Assembly (NCBI GenBank): GCA_902530635.1 | Contig: CACABC010000004.1 | Location: forward strand, 1 to 64,000 | DNA: 64,000 nt | Origin: an uncultured Pelagibacteraceae bacterium | Lineage (GTDB): Bacteria; Pseudomonadota; Alphaproteobacteria; Pelagibacterales; Pelagibacteraceae | Reading direction: 5' to 3' | Part shown: positions 9,526-16,991 of the stretch, one piece after another | How positions within the stretch are numbered: position 1 is the first letter of the stretch | Layout: every line of letters starts with the position of its first letter | The notes under the pieces: model-generated | The model's database searches: none | Seen by the model: the letters and a program-made list of their open reading frames with translations, nothing else | What the model was told of the DNA's origin: nothing | Made by a program: the position numbers and the translations under genes

Positions 9526-10839
9526 ATGTCTGATAACTATAGTCTCATCATAAAGAACGGATCTTGTTATATTGATGGAAGATTTCAAAATGTTGATTTA
9601 GCTTTATCGGGAAATAAAATCAAAAAAATCGGAAAAATTGAGCTAAATAGTAATAAAGTTTTTGATGCAACTGAAAAAACTATCTTACCAGGTGTGATTG
9701 ACACTCAGGTTCATTTTAGGGAACCAGGAGCAAATGATGCAGAAAATTTAGAGAGCGGTAGCAGAGCAGCCATAGCTGGAGGTGTTACCTCGGTATTTGA
9801 GATGCCCAATACCAATCCTCCAACATCAACCTTCAAAGAATTTAATAAAAAACTTACAGCAGCAAAAGATAGAATGTTTTGTAACTATGCTTTTTACTTT
9901 GGTGCAACGCCAGATAATATGAAGGAGCTAGCATCAGTTAACACGTTAGAGGGATGTTGCGGGGTAAAACTTTTTGCTGGCTCTTCAACAGGAAATCTAT
10001 TAGTCAGCCAGGAAAAAGATATAGAGAAAGTAATATCTAACAGCAGCAAGATTATCTCTGTCCACTCTGAAGATGAAAATATTCTGTTATCTAGAAAAAA
10101 ATTTATTAAAGAGGGAGATGTTACCTCGCACCCTGTTTGGCGGAATGAGGAATGTGCACTCGAATCTACTAAAAGAGTAGTAAGATTAGCTCAAAAACAT
10201 AAAAAGAAAATTCATATTCTTCATGTATCAACAAAAGAGGAAATTGATTTCTTTTCAGAAAAGAGGGATGGGGTAACTTTTGAAATTACACCGCAACACT
10301 TAACTTTGTATGCCCCTGATTGTTATGAAAATTTAAAAACTTTTAGTCAAATGAACCCACCCTTAAGATCCAAAGACCACTACGATAGGTTATGGGATGC
10401 AGTAGACGAAACTTTAGTGAGTACCATAGGTTCTGATCATGCCCCGCATACAAAAGAGGAAAAAAATAGAAAATATCCTTTGTCTCCATCTGGAATGCCA
10501 GGAGTGCAAACTTTACTTCCAGTAATGCTTGATCATGTAAATAAAGGAAAACTAAAAATAGAAAAATTGATTAAATTAGTTTGTGAAAATCCATGCGATT
10601 TATTTGGAATTAAGAACAAAGGTTACATAAAAGAAAATTATGATGCAGATTTAACTATTGTGGATATGAATAAAGAAGTTGTTATCAAAGATAACTGGAT
10701 TGAAAGTAAATGTGGATGGACACCTTTTAACAATTATAAGGTGAAAGGATTTCCAATAGCTACAATTGTAAATGGGGAAATAGTTATGGAAAATAGTAAA
10801 ATTATTTCGTCTGCCAATGGGAAACCATTAAATTTTTAA
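9526..10839 (+). CDS. pyrC: Dihydroorotase-family amidohydrolase
   Basis: A 437-residue member of the dihydroorotase/allantoinase amidohydrolases. The chain runs through G-V-I-D-T-Q-V-H-F-R-E-P-G (56-68), the candidate carboxylated Lys148 (G-V-K-L-F), His180 (V-H-S-E-D), His233 (I-L-H-V-S) and Asp304 (G-S-D-H-A-P-H). The usual first metal ligand is replaced: the expected His-x-His reads Gln61-Val62-His63, while all the others are present. It could be the pyrimidine-pathway dihydroorotase or a paralogue with altered metal use. No other pyrimidine gene is adjacent. It is convergent with the pseudoazurin gene, 26 bases apart. Confidence 0.85.
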   Translation: MSDNYSLIIKNGSCYIDGRFQNVDLALSGNKIKKIGKIELNSNKVFDATEKTILPGVIDTQVHFREPGANDAENLESGSRAAIAGGVTSVFEMPNTNPPTSTFKEFNKKLTAAKDRMFCNYAFYFGATPDNMKELASVNTLEGCCGVKLFAGSSTGNLLVSQEKDIEKVISNSSKIISVHSEDENILLSRKKFIKEGDVTSHPVWRNEECALESTKRVVRLAQKHKKKIHILHVSTKEEIDFFSEKRDGVTFEITPQHLTLYAPDCYENLKTFSQMNPPLRSKDHYDRLWDAVDETLVSTIGSDHAPHTKEEKNRKYPLSPSGMPGVQTLLPVMLDHVNKGKLKIEKLIKLVCENPCDLFGIKNKGYIKENYDADLTIVDMNKEVVIKDNWIESKCGWTPFNNYKVKGFPIATIVNGEIVMENSKIISSANGKPLNF

Positions 10840-10865
10840 GATTAATATTATTTTCTTTATTTAAA

Positions 10866-11294
10866 TTATAGAGAATTTATTAAAGCCTCTGCAATTTTTG
10901 TAGACTTACCGTAAAATTTCAATTTTTTAATATCTTCTAAATTAGACTTGTCATTACCAACTACTACAAAACCTATCATTCCCATACTTTTGTGTGGTGT
11001 ACACCAATAAGCATATATGCCCGGTGTATTAAAAGTGTAGCTGGTATCTTTATTGTACTTAGATTTAAATTTTTCTACCCCCGCAGGAATTCCGCCTTTT
11101 ATGAATTCGACATTATGACCAGGATTTACTGATTTCCAAAAAACAGTATCACCAACATTCACATTAACAATTTTTTTTGAATAAACATTTATTTCTTTTC
11201 CTAGCCTATTAAGCATATCTATATTTTCATCTGCACTAAAAGCCGGATTACAAAGTATTAATAGAAAAATTATTTTAAAAAGTAAAGTTTTCAC
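10866..11294 (-). CDS. Pseudoazurin-type blue copper protein
   Basis: A 142-residue secreted cupredoxin with a Sec signal peptide (residues 1-20, cleavage after A-F-S). The type-1 copper ligands are His60 (G-H-N-V-E-F), Cys98, His101 and Met106 in C-T-P-H-K-S-M-G-M. The spacings 38, 3 and 5 match those of classical pseudoazurin. Such proteins carry single electrons in the periplasm, for example to oxidases or nitrogen-oxide reductases; the partner is unknown here. The start is GTG. It is divergent from a second, different cupredoxin, 101 bases away. Confidence 0.92.
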   Translation of the reverse strand: MKTLLFKIIFLLILCNPAFSADENIDMLNRLGKEINVYSKKIVNVNVGDTVFWKSVNPGHNVEFIKGGIPAGVEKFKSKYNKDTSYTFNTPGIYAYWCTPHKSMGMIGFVVVGNDKSNLEDIKKLKFYGKSTKIAEALINSL

Positions 11295-11395
11295 ACAAAT
11301 ATAATAATAAAAATCTTAGAAAACTAAATCTTTAAGATTGACACTGCGACATAACGTTTGTTCTGTAAAAATTATTAATAGTTTAATTTGAATAA

Positions 11396-11893
11396 ATGAA
11401 ATTTATAGTAATTTTTATAATTTTAATTCCGAGCTTTGCTTTTGCTGGGTCAATGAAAAATATTGGTGAAAAAGGTAAACCTTCCGAGGTAACAAGGACT
11501 ATCACTATTAAGATGCACGACAATTACTTTGAACCCGCGGAAATAAATGTAAAGAAAGACGAAACAATTAAATTTATAGTTTTAAATGTTGGGGAACTAG
11601 TGCACGAGTTTAATATTGCAACAAAAGAAATGCATATAAAACATCAGCCTGAAATGATGATGTTGGTTGAAAATGAAGTTTTATTATCAGATAAAATTGA
11701 TAAAAAAAAAATGAAACAGATGGCTAAAAAAAATCCATCAATGGGACACCACCATTCAAATAGTGTTTTGCTTTCACCTGGTGAAAAAGGTGAATTAGTA
11801 TGGAAATTTAGTAACAAAACCAAAATAGAAGCAGCTTGTAACGTGCCGGGACATTATGAAGTTGGTATGATTGCTAAAATAAGCGAGATCTAA
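11396..11893 (+). CDS. Secreted cupredoxin with Met/His-rich insertion
   Basis: A 165-residue exported protein: signal peptide 1-17 (cleavage after F-A-F-A), then a cupredoxin fold. Likely copper ligands are His70 (V-H-E-F), Cys148, His153 and Met158 in C-N-V-P-G-H-Y-E-V-G-M. Between the first ligand and the C-terminal ligand loop, residues 78-120 are rich in Met and His (M-H-I-K-H-Q-P-E-M-M-M, M-K-Q-M, S-M-G-H-H-H), which suggests extra copper binding. It could be a copper carrier or resistance protein rather than an electron carrier (inference). A small membrane protein gene follows by 11 bases. Confidence 0.85.
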   Translation: MKFIVIFIILIPSFAFAGSMKNIGEKGKPSEVTRTITIKMHDNYFEPAEINVKKDETIKFIVLNVGELVHEFNIATKEMHIKHQPEMMMLVENEVLLSDKIDKKKMKQMAKKNPSMGHHHSNSVLLSPGEKGELVWKFSNKTKIEAACNVPGHYEVGMIAKISEI

Positions 11894-11904
11894 TTTATTT
11901 ATTA

Positions 11905-12087
11905 ATGAACCCAACAGATATTTTATTAAGTATAGCCATAGTCGGTATATACACGATAATTTATATATACCTGCAATCACAATTTAAAAATGATAAAATT
12001 ATATTTAAACTGTTTGGAAAGGGCTTTGTTTACGCAACAATAATTACCGGAATTCTTTACTACTTAATTAAATTTATAGCCTCTTAG
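11905..12087 (+). CDS. Small two-helix membrane protein of unknown function
   Basis: A 60-residue frame predicted to span the membrane twice: an N-terminal helix around residues 6-23 (rich in I, Y, L) and a second around 42-58. The connecting part is short and basic (F-K-N-D-K). It follows the Met/His-rich cupredoxin by 11 bases and is probably co-transcribed with it. Its stop shares TTAG with the convergent prpE stop, as at other streamlined junctions here. I do not recognise the family. It could be a membrane anchor or partner of the copper protein. Confidence 0.6.
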   Translation: MNPTDILLSIAIVGIYTIIYIYLQSQFKNDKIIFKLFGKGFVYATIITGILYYLIKFIAS

Positions 12088-13982
12088 CTTTTTAAAATAT
12101 TATTATCTTTAAGATCTTTTTTAATCTCATCTAATATTGCTGGATCATCTATTGTTGGTGGCACTTTGTATGTTTCTCCATCTGCAATTTTTCTAACAGT
12201 ACCTCTTAAAACTTTTCCTGATCTAGTTTTGGGCAATCTTTTAACAACAATGGCCAATTTGAAAGCAGCAACAGGCCCAACTTTCTCTCTTACTAATGCC
12301 ACACATTCTTTTGTAATTTCCTTATTGTCTCTATCAACTCCTGCTTTTAAAGCTATTAATCCAATTGGAAGTTGGCCTTTTAATTTATCAGCAATTCCTA
12401 TTACAGCACACTCCGCAACATTTTTATGTTCTGCTAAAACTTCTTCAATCGCTCCAGTAGACAATCTATGGCCTGCTACGTTAATGATATCGTCTGTTCT
12501 AGACATGATCCAAACGTAACCATCCTCATCAATATGGCCAGCGTCGTATGTTTGGTAATATCCATTGTAAGTTGACATATAAACTTTCTTATATCTTTCA
12601 TCCGCATTCCAAAGAGTGGGAAAAGTTCCTGGTGGTAAAGGAAGCTTAACCACAATGTCACCCATTTGACCAGCTTTATTTTCTTTTCCCTCACTATTTA
12701 AAACTTTTAGGTCATATCCAGGTACTGGTTTAAAAGCTGATCCATATTTAATTGGAAACTTTTCTATTCCTGCACAATTCGCACTTATAGCCCAACTTGT
12801 TTCTGTTTGCCACCAGTGATCAATCACAGGAGCGTTTGAAAGTTTTTCAAACCACTTTATTGTATCTGGGTCAGCACGCTCACCAGCTAAAAACAAAGTA
12901 TCAAATTTAGATAAATCATATTTTTTGAAGAATTTCCCTTCAGGATCTTCTTTTTTAATTGCTCTTATGGCTGTAGGAGCTGTAAACAAAGATTTCACTT
13001 TATATTCTGATATTATTCTCCAAAAGACACCAGCGTCAGGAGTACCCACTGGTTTTCCCTCAAACAAAATTGTTGTGCATCCATAAAATAGGGGAGCATA
13101 AACTATGTATGAGTGACCAACTATCCAGCCTATATCACTTGCAGACCACCAAACGTCATCTTGATCTATGTTATAAATATTTTTCATAGTCCATTTTAAA
13201 GCAACTATGTGTCCACCAATATCTCTAACTATTCCTTTTGGAGTCCCTGTTGTTCCGGATGTGTAAAGTATATAAGCGTAATCATTTGCATTCATTTTTT
13301 CACACTCTGCAGGTTTAGCTCCCTTCAAGGCTTCTAACCAATCGATATCTCTTTTAGGATCAAGTTCAGCTTTATCTTGCTCTCGTTGCCAAATTATACA
13401 TTTCTCAGGTTTGTGGTTGGCTATTTCAATAGCTTTATTTAATAAAGGTTTGTAGTGAATAGTTCTACCAGGTTCATATCCACAAGATGCAGAAATAATA
13501 ATTTTTGCTTTAGAGTCGTCAATTCTACTTGCCAATTCGTTAGCGGCAAAGCCTCCAAATACGACTGAATGTATTGCTCCAATTCTTCCGCAAGCAAGCA
13601 TTGCTACAACTGCTTGAGGTATCATTGGCATGTAGATTATAACTCTATCTCCTTTTACAATTCCTTGATTTTTTAATGCTCCTGCAAAGTTTGAAACTTT
13701 TTCTTTAAGTTCTTTATAAGATAATTTGTATTTTGAACCTGTAATGGGACTGTCATAAATAATAGCAGTCTTATCACCACGACCTTTATCTATATGAACA
13801 TCCACAGCATTGTAACAAGTATTTGTTATTCCATCTTCATACCATTTATAAAAAGGCGGATTTGAAGAATTGAGTATTTTAGAAGGTTTTTTGTACCAAA
13901 AAATATCTTCGGATACTTCTTTCCAAAAGTTTTCTCTATTATTTATAGACGAATCATAGATTTTTTTGTATTTTTTAGACAA
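12084..13982 (-). CDS. prpE: Propionyl-CoA synthetase (acyl-CoA synthetase family)
   Basis: A 632-residue AMP-forming acyl-CoA synthetase. The adenylate motif Y-T-S-G-T-T-G-T-P-K-G is at 240-250, the W-W-Q-T-E-T motif is present, and the C-terminal catalytic lysine sits in R-S-G-K-V-L-R-G. The segments F-A-A-N-E-L-A-S-R-I-D-D and Y-K-P-L-L-N-K-A-I are characteristic of PrpE rather than Acs, so propionate (possibly acetate) is the likely substrate. The start is TTG, preceded by AAAGGA at good spacing, with no in-frame ATG upstream. It is divergent from proteorhodopsin. Confidence 0.92.
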   Translation of the reverse strand: MSKKYKKIYDSSINNRENFWKEVSEDIFWYKKPSKILNSSNPPFYKWYEDGITNTCYNAVDVHIDKGRGDKTAIIYDSPITGSKYKLSYKELKEKVSNFAGALKNQGIVKGDRVIIYMPMIPQAVVAMLACGRIGAIHSVVFGGFAANELASRIDDSKAKIIISASCGYEPGRTIHYKPLLNKAIEIANHKPEKCIIWQREQDKAELDPKRDIDWLEALKGAKPAECEKMNANDYAYILYTSGTTGTPKGIVRDIGGHIVALKWTMKNIYNIDQDDVWWSASDIGWIVGHSYIVYAPLFYGCTTILFEGKPVGTPDAGVFWRIISEYKVKSLFTAPTAIRAIKKEDPEGKFFKKYDLSKFDTLFLAGERADPDTIKWFEKLSNAPVIDHWWQTETSWAISANCAGIEKFPIKYGSAFKPVPGYDLKVLNSEGKENKAGQMGDIVVKLPLPPGTFPTLWNADERYKKVYMSTYNGYYQTYDAGHIDEDGYVWIMSRTDDIINVAGHRLSTGAIEEVLAEHKNVAECAVIGIADKLKGQLPIGLIALKAGVDRDNKEITKECVALVREKVGPVAAFKLAIVVKRLPKTRSGKVLRGTVRKIADGETYKVPPTIDDPAILDEIKKDLKDNNILKS

Positions 13983-14016
13983 TTGAGATATTCCTTTTTA
14001 ACCCAATTTAACCACT

Positions 14017-14046
14017 ATTATCCCCAAAAAAAAACTAAAAACTCAA
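14017..14046 (-). promoter_or_regulatory. Candidate prpE promoter
   Basis: On the minus strand TTGAGT (14046-14041), an 18-base spacer and GATAAT (14022-14017) form a fair sigma-70 pair. A transcript would begin about 25-30 bases before the TTG start of prpE, leaving room for the AAAGGA ribosome site. The spacer is a long T run, so chance similarity is possible. Confidence 0.4.
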
Positions 14047-14064
14047 TAAAATCAACACTTTTTA

Positions 14065-14160
14065 TTGAAGAAAAAGCTTCAAATTACTTTTTTTTTTGGG
14101 TACCGTTCCGGGTATTCAAGGTGAGGGAGATAACTTATCTTTGAATGTTTAAATTTAAAC
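14065..14160 (+). promoter_or_regulatory. Folded leader / dyad-rich region before proteorhodopsin
   Basis: Four inverted repeats are stacked here. TTGAAG (14065-14070) and CTTCAA (14077-14082) form a short hairpin followed by a T run (14088-14097). TTGGGTACC (14096-14104) pairs with GGTATTCAA (14111-14119), with two G-U pairs around loop GTTCCG. AGATAA-C-TTATCT (14128-14140) is a near-perfect dyad. GTTTAAATTTAAAC (14147-14160) is a perfect 14-base palindrome. I could not assign a clear -35/-10 pair for the + strand gene. The region could hold RNA structures, protein-binding sites or both. Confidence 0.4.
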
Positions 14161-14177
14161 TAAAGAAAACTAAACGA

Positions 14178-14185
14178 AAGGGAGG
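14178..14185 (+). promoter_or_regulatory. Strong Shine-Dalgarno of proteorhodopsin
   Basis: AAGGGAGG ends five bases before the ATG at 14191. Most genes in this window have weak or no recognisable Shine-Dalgarno sequence, so this points to high translation of proteorhodopsin and fixes its start. Confidence 0.8.
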
Positions 14186-14190
14186 TTTTC

Positions 14191-14961
14191 ATGAAAAAAC
14201 TAAGCATGATTGCACTAGCAGCTCTTGCATTCTTCGGAATCACTAGCTCTGCTAATGCTGCAACTGCCATGTTAGCTACTAACGACTTCGTAGGAATTAC
14301 GTTTTGGTTAGTGTCTATGGGTATGTTAGCAGGTGCTGTATTTTTCTTCTTAGAAAGAAATACAGTTGCTGCATCGTGGAGAACATCTGTAACTGTAGCT
14401 GGATTAATTCAGTTTGTAGCATTTGTTCACTACATATACATGAGAGACATCTGGGTTACGACAGGTGAAACACCAACAGTATACAGATATATTGACTGGT
14501 TAATCACTGTTCCAATGCAGATTGTTGAATTCTATTTAATCTTAGCTGCTGTTAGAAAAGTTCCAACTTCAATGTTCTGGAGATTACTAATAGCTTCAAT
14601 AGTAATGTTAGTCGGTGGATACTTAGGTGAAGCCGGTTACATCCAAGAATTTGTCGGTTTCATAATTGGAATGGCAGGTTGGATATACATTCTATTTGAA
14701 ATCTTTTCTGGTGAAGCTGGAAGAGCTGCTGCGAAGGGTGGTAACAAAGCTGTTGCTACATGTTTCGGCGCTATGAGAATGATAGTTACAATTGGTTGGG
14801 CAATTTACCCACTAGGTTACGTATTTGGTTACCTAGCTGGTGGAATTGACTCTAACACGTTGAACATCATCTATAACTTAGCTGACTTCGTAAACAAATT
14901 AGCATTTGGTCTAGTTATCTGGGCTGCTGCTATGCAGAATACTTCTTTAGCTAAAAGATAG
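14191..14961 (+). CDS. Proteorhodopsin, blue-absorbing type, light-driven proton pump
   Basis: A 256-residue retinal protein with a cleavable signal peptide (about 1-23, S-A-N-A-A) and seven transmembrane helices. Key residues: retinal Schiff-base Lys236 (D-F-V-N-K-L-A-F-G), proton acceptor Asp102 (R-Y-I-D-W-L), Thr106, proton donor Glu113, and His80 (F-V-H-Y) that pairs with the acceptor. The tuning position (105 in the reference green protein) is Gln110, which marks blue absorption. The D-T-E set marks an outward proton pump. The G+C content looks higher than in its neighbours. It has a strong ribosome site and its own terminator, so it is probably one transcript. Confidence 0.98.
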   Translation: MKKLSMIALAALAFFGITSSANAATAMLATNDFVGITFWLVSMGMLAGAVFFFLERNTVAASWRTSVTVAGLIQFVAFVHYIYMRDIWVTTGETPTVYRYIDWLITVPMQIVEFYLILAAVRKVPTSMFWRLLIASIVMLVGGYLGEAGYIQEFVGFIIGMAGWIYILFEIFSGEAGRAAAKGGNKAVATCFGAMRMIVTIGWAIYPLGYVFGYLAGGIDSNTLNIIYNLADFVNKLAFGLVIWAAAMQNTSLAKR

Positions 14962-14982
14962 TAAAAGAGAGTAAATTTTATA

Positions 14983-15020
14983 AAATAGGGCGAGTTTAAC
15001 CACTTGCCCTATTTTTTTTT
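14983..15020 (+). terminator. Intrinsic terminator after proteorhodopsin
   Basis: AAATAGGGC (14983-14991) pairs with GCCCTATTT (15006-15014); the stem continues inward as GAGT/ACTT around loop TTAACC, about 13 pairs in all with one G-U. A T run continues to 15020. It separates the highly expressed opsin from the ferredoxin gene. Confidence 0.92.
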
Positions 15021-15037
15021 GAACCTATATTAATTAA

Positions 15038-15358
15038 ATGCCAAAAATCACATACATAGATTCAACCGGTGAACGGAGAACTATTGATGTTGAGAAAAGT
15101 TTAACCGTTATGGAAGGAGCTGTACAAAACCAAATACCGGGGATTGATGCAGATTGCGGGGGTGGCATGGCATGTGCTACTTGCCATGTTTATGTCAAAG
15201 AAGAATGGTTAAATAAACTTCCAAAAGCAGAGGACGCAGAACAAGACATGATAGATATGGCATTTGAACCAAAAAAAAATAGTAGACTAAGTTGTCAATT
15301 AATTGTTTCGGATGAGTTAGATGGATTAGTTGTTACTACGCCCTCTAAACAAACATAA
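15038..15358 (+). CDS. 2Fe-2S ferredoxin (adrenodoxin type)
   Basis: A 106-residue electron carrier. The cluster cysteines are Cys40, Cys46, Cys49 and Cys86 (C-x5-C-x2-C-x36-C), the vertebrate/adrenodoxin-like arrangement, in [12 protein letters not shown] and L-S-C-Q-L. It begins 18 bases after the opsin terminator and ends two bases before the reductase gene, so the two are surely co-transcribed. Together they would move electrons between NADPH and an unidentified partner. Ferredoxin next to proteorhodopsin is a known SAR11 arrangement. Confidence 0.95.
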   Translation: MPKITYIDSTGERRTIDVEKSLTVMEGAVQNQIPGIDADCGGGMACATCHVYVKEEWLNKLPKAEDAEQDMIDMAFEPKKNSRLSCQLIVSDELDGLVVTTPSKQT

Positions 15359-15360
15359 AA

Positions 15361-16371
15361 ATGATAAAAACAGATGTAATAATAGTTGGTGCTGGTCCTG
15401 TAGGATTATTTGCGGTTCATCAATTAGGAATTAAAGGATTAAAGTCAGAAGTTATAGATAATTTAGATAAAGCTGGCGGACAATGTATTGAACTTTATCC
15501 TGATAAACCCATTTATGATATTGCTGGAATTCCAGAGTGTACAGGGGAGGAATTAACCAAAAATTTACTTAATCAAATAAAACCATTCAAAACAAATTTT
15601 CATTTTAATGAAAGAGTTCAAGAAATAAAAAATGAAGGTGATAACTGGATAGTAAAAACTAGCAAAAATAAAGTTTTTAGTTCACCAAATATTATTATTG
15701 CAGGTGGAGTAGGGTCATTTGAGCCAAGAAAACTTTCCGTCAAAAATGCTGAAAAATATGAGGATAAAAATATTTTTTATTCTATTACCAAGAAAAATAA
15801 ATTTAGTGGTAAGAAAATATCAATTTTTGGTGGTGGTGACTCAGCTTTAGATTGGGCATTAGAATTATCAAAAATTGCTAAAGTCACGCTAATACACAGA
15901 AGAGAAGAATTCAGAGGCGCTCCACACACTTTAAGCGAGCTTAAAAAAGAAGGTAAAGTAGATATAAAAACTAAATATCAACTCTCTTCAATCGAAGGTA
16001 ATGAAAATATTCAGTCAATAAGTTTAAAAAACGATGATGGCAAAGAAATAAAAATACAAACAGATTATATTCTTAGTTTTTTTGGTCTTATTATGAAACT
16101 TGGACCTATAAGCGAATGGGGCTTAAATATGGATAAAAAAACTATCAAAGTTAATACTGAAAATTTTGAGACAAATAAAAAAGGTATTTTTGCGATAGGT
16201 GATATTTGTACTTATCCTGGAAAATTGAAACTTATATTATCAGGGTTTCACGAGGGTGCGCTTGCGTCAGTTGAATGTTTTAAAAGAGCAAGACCTAATG
16301 AAAAATATAAATTCGAATTTACTACTTCTTCAAAAGAAATTCAGGCACGTCTAGGTGTTAAAAATAAGTGA
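15361..16371 (+). CDS. Ferredoxin--NADP+ reductase, thioredoxin-reductase-like
   Basis: A 336-residue flavoprotein with two dinucleotide folds: the FAD site G-A-G-P-V-G (residues 10-15) and the NADPH site F-G-G-G-D-S-A-L-D-W. The C-terminal FAD motif reads A-I-G-D-I-C. The active-site CxxC of true thioredoxin reductases is absent, which places it with the YumC-like ferredoxin-NADP reductases. The ferredoxin two bases upstream is the obvious partner. Homologues have been annotated as thioredoxin-disulfide reductase, which the missing dithiol argues against. Its TGA stop overlaps the GTG start of the next gene. Confidence 0.9.
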   Translation: MIKTDVIIVGAGPVGLFAVHQLGIKGLKSEVIDNLDKAGGQCIELYPDKPIYDIAGIPECTGEELTKNLLNQIKPFKTNFHFNERVQEIKNEGDNWIVKTSKNKVFSSPNIIIAGGVGSFEPRKLSVKNAEKYEDKNIFYSITKKNKFSGKKISIFGGGDSALDWALELSKIAKVTLIHRREEFRGAPHTLSELKKEGKVDIKTKYQLSSIEGNENIQSISLKNDDGKEIKIQTDYILSFFGLIMKLGPISEWGLNMDKKTIKVNTENFETNKKGIFAIGDICTYPGKLKLILSGFHEGALASVECFKRARPNEKYKFEFTTSSKEIQARLGVKNK

Positions 16372-16991
16372 TAGAATTACTCACCGCAAATACACCTAAC
16401 GGAAAAAAAATTACTATAATGTTAGAAGAGATAAAATTTGAATATAAAATTACAAAAATAAATATTCTTAAAGGAGAACAATTTGATCCTAAATTTAGAG
16501 CGATAAGTCCTTTTAGTAAGATACCAGTAATTATTGATCACGACAACAAAACCTCTATTTTTGAGTCAGGTGCAATACTAATGTACTTAGGTGAAAAAAG
16601 TGGAAAATTTTATCCTGAAAAAAATAAAGGTTTGATAATTCAATGGTTAATGGGTCAAATGGCTTATGTAGGACCTTTGCTAGGACAACATCATCAGTTT
16701 CATCACTATAATCCAGGAAAGAGTAATTGGGGAGAACAAAGATATTTTAAAATTGCGAGAACAATCTACAAAGATCTGGACGAAAGATTAGAACAAAATA
16801 AATTTTTGGCCGGAGAGTATTCCATAGCTGATATTGCCACTTTTCCATGGATTGCACGTCACGAATGGCACGATGTAGGTTTAAAAAAATTCAAAAATCT
16901 TACAAGATGGTATGAAGATATTTCAAAAAGAGATGCTGTGATTAAAGGTTATGATCTTTTAAAAAGAGACGAAAAAATTCCAAAAGTTTAG
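16368..16991 (+). CDS. Glutathione S-transferase family protein
   Basis: A 207-residue protein with an N-terminal thioredoxin-like domain (T-P-N-G-K-K, then S-P-F-S-K-I-P-V-I and F-E-S-G-A-I-L-M-Y-L) and a helical C-terminal domain containing the N-capping box S-I-A-D-I-A. The pattern resembles the YfcG/YghU-type GSTs that reduce disulfides. The start is GTG overlapping the reductase stop (GTGA), so it belongs to the ferredoxin operon. A redox role is likely; the substrate is unknown. Its stop shares TTAG with the convergent dksA stop. Confidence 0.9.
   Translation: MIELLTANTPNGKKITIMLEEIKFEYKITKINILKGEQFDPKFRAISPFSKIPVIIDHDNKTSIFESGAILMYLGEKSGKFYPEKNKGLIIQWLMGQMAYVGPLLGQHHQFHHYNPGKSNWGEQRYFKIARTIYKDLDERLEQNKFLAGEYSIADIATFPWIARHEWHDVGLKKFKNLTRWYEDISKRDAVIKGYDLLKRDEKIPKV

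Noticed and set aside
12166-12519. Long antisense frame inside prpE (and similar ones opposite ppdK, alaS, icd, dnaB, rplI)
   Set aside because: These mirror real coding sequence, have atypical composition, no ribosome site and no recognisable domain.
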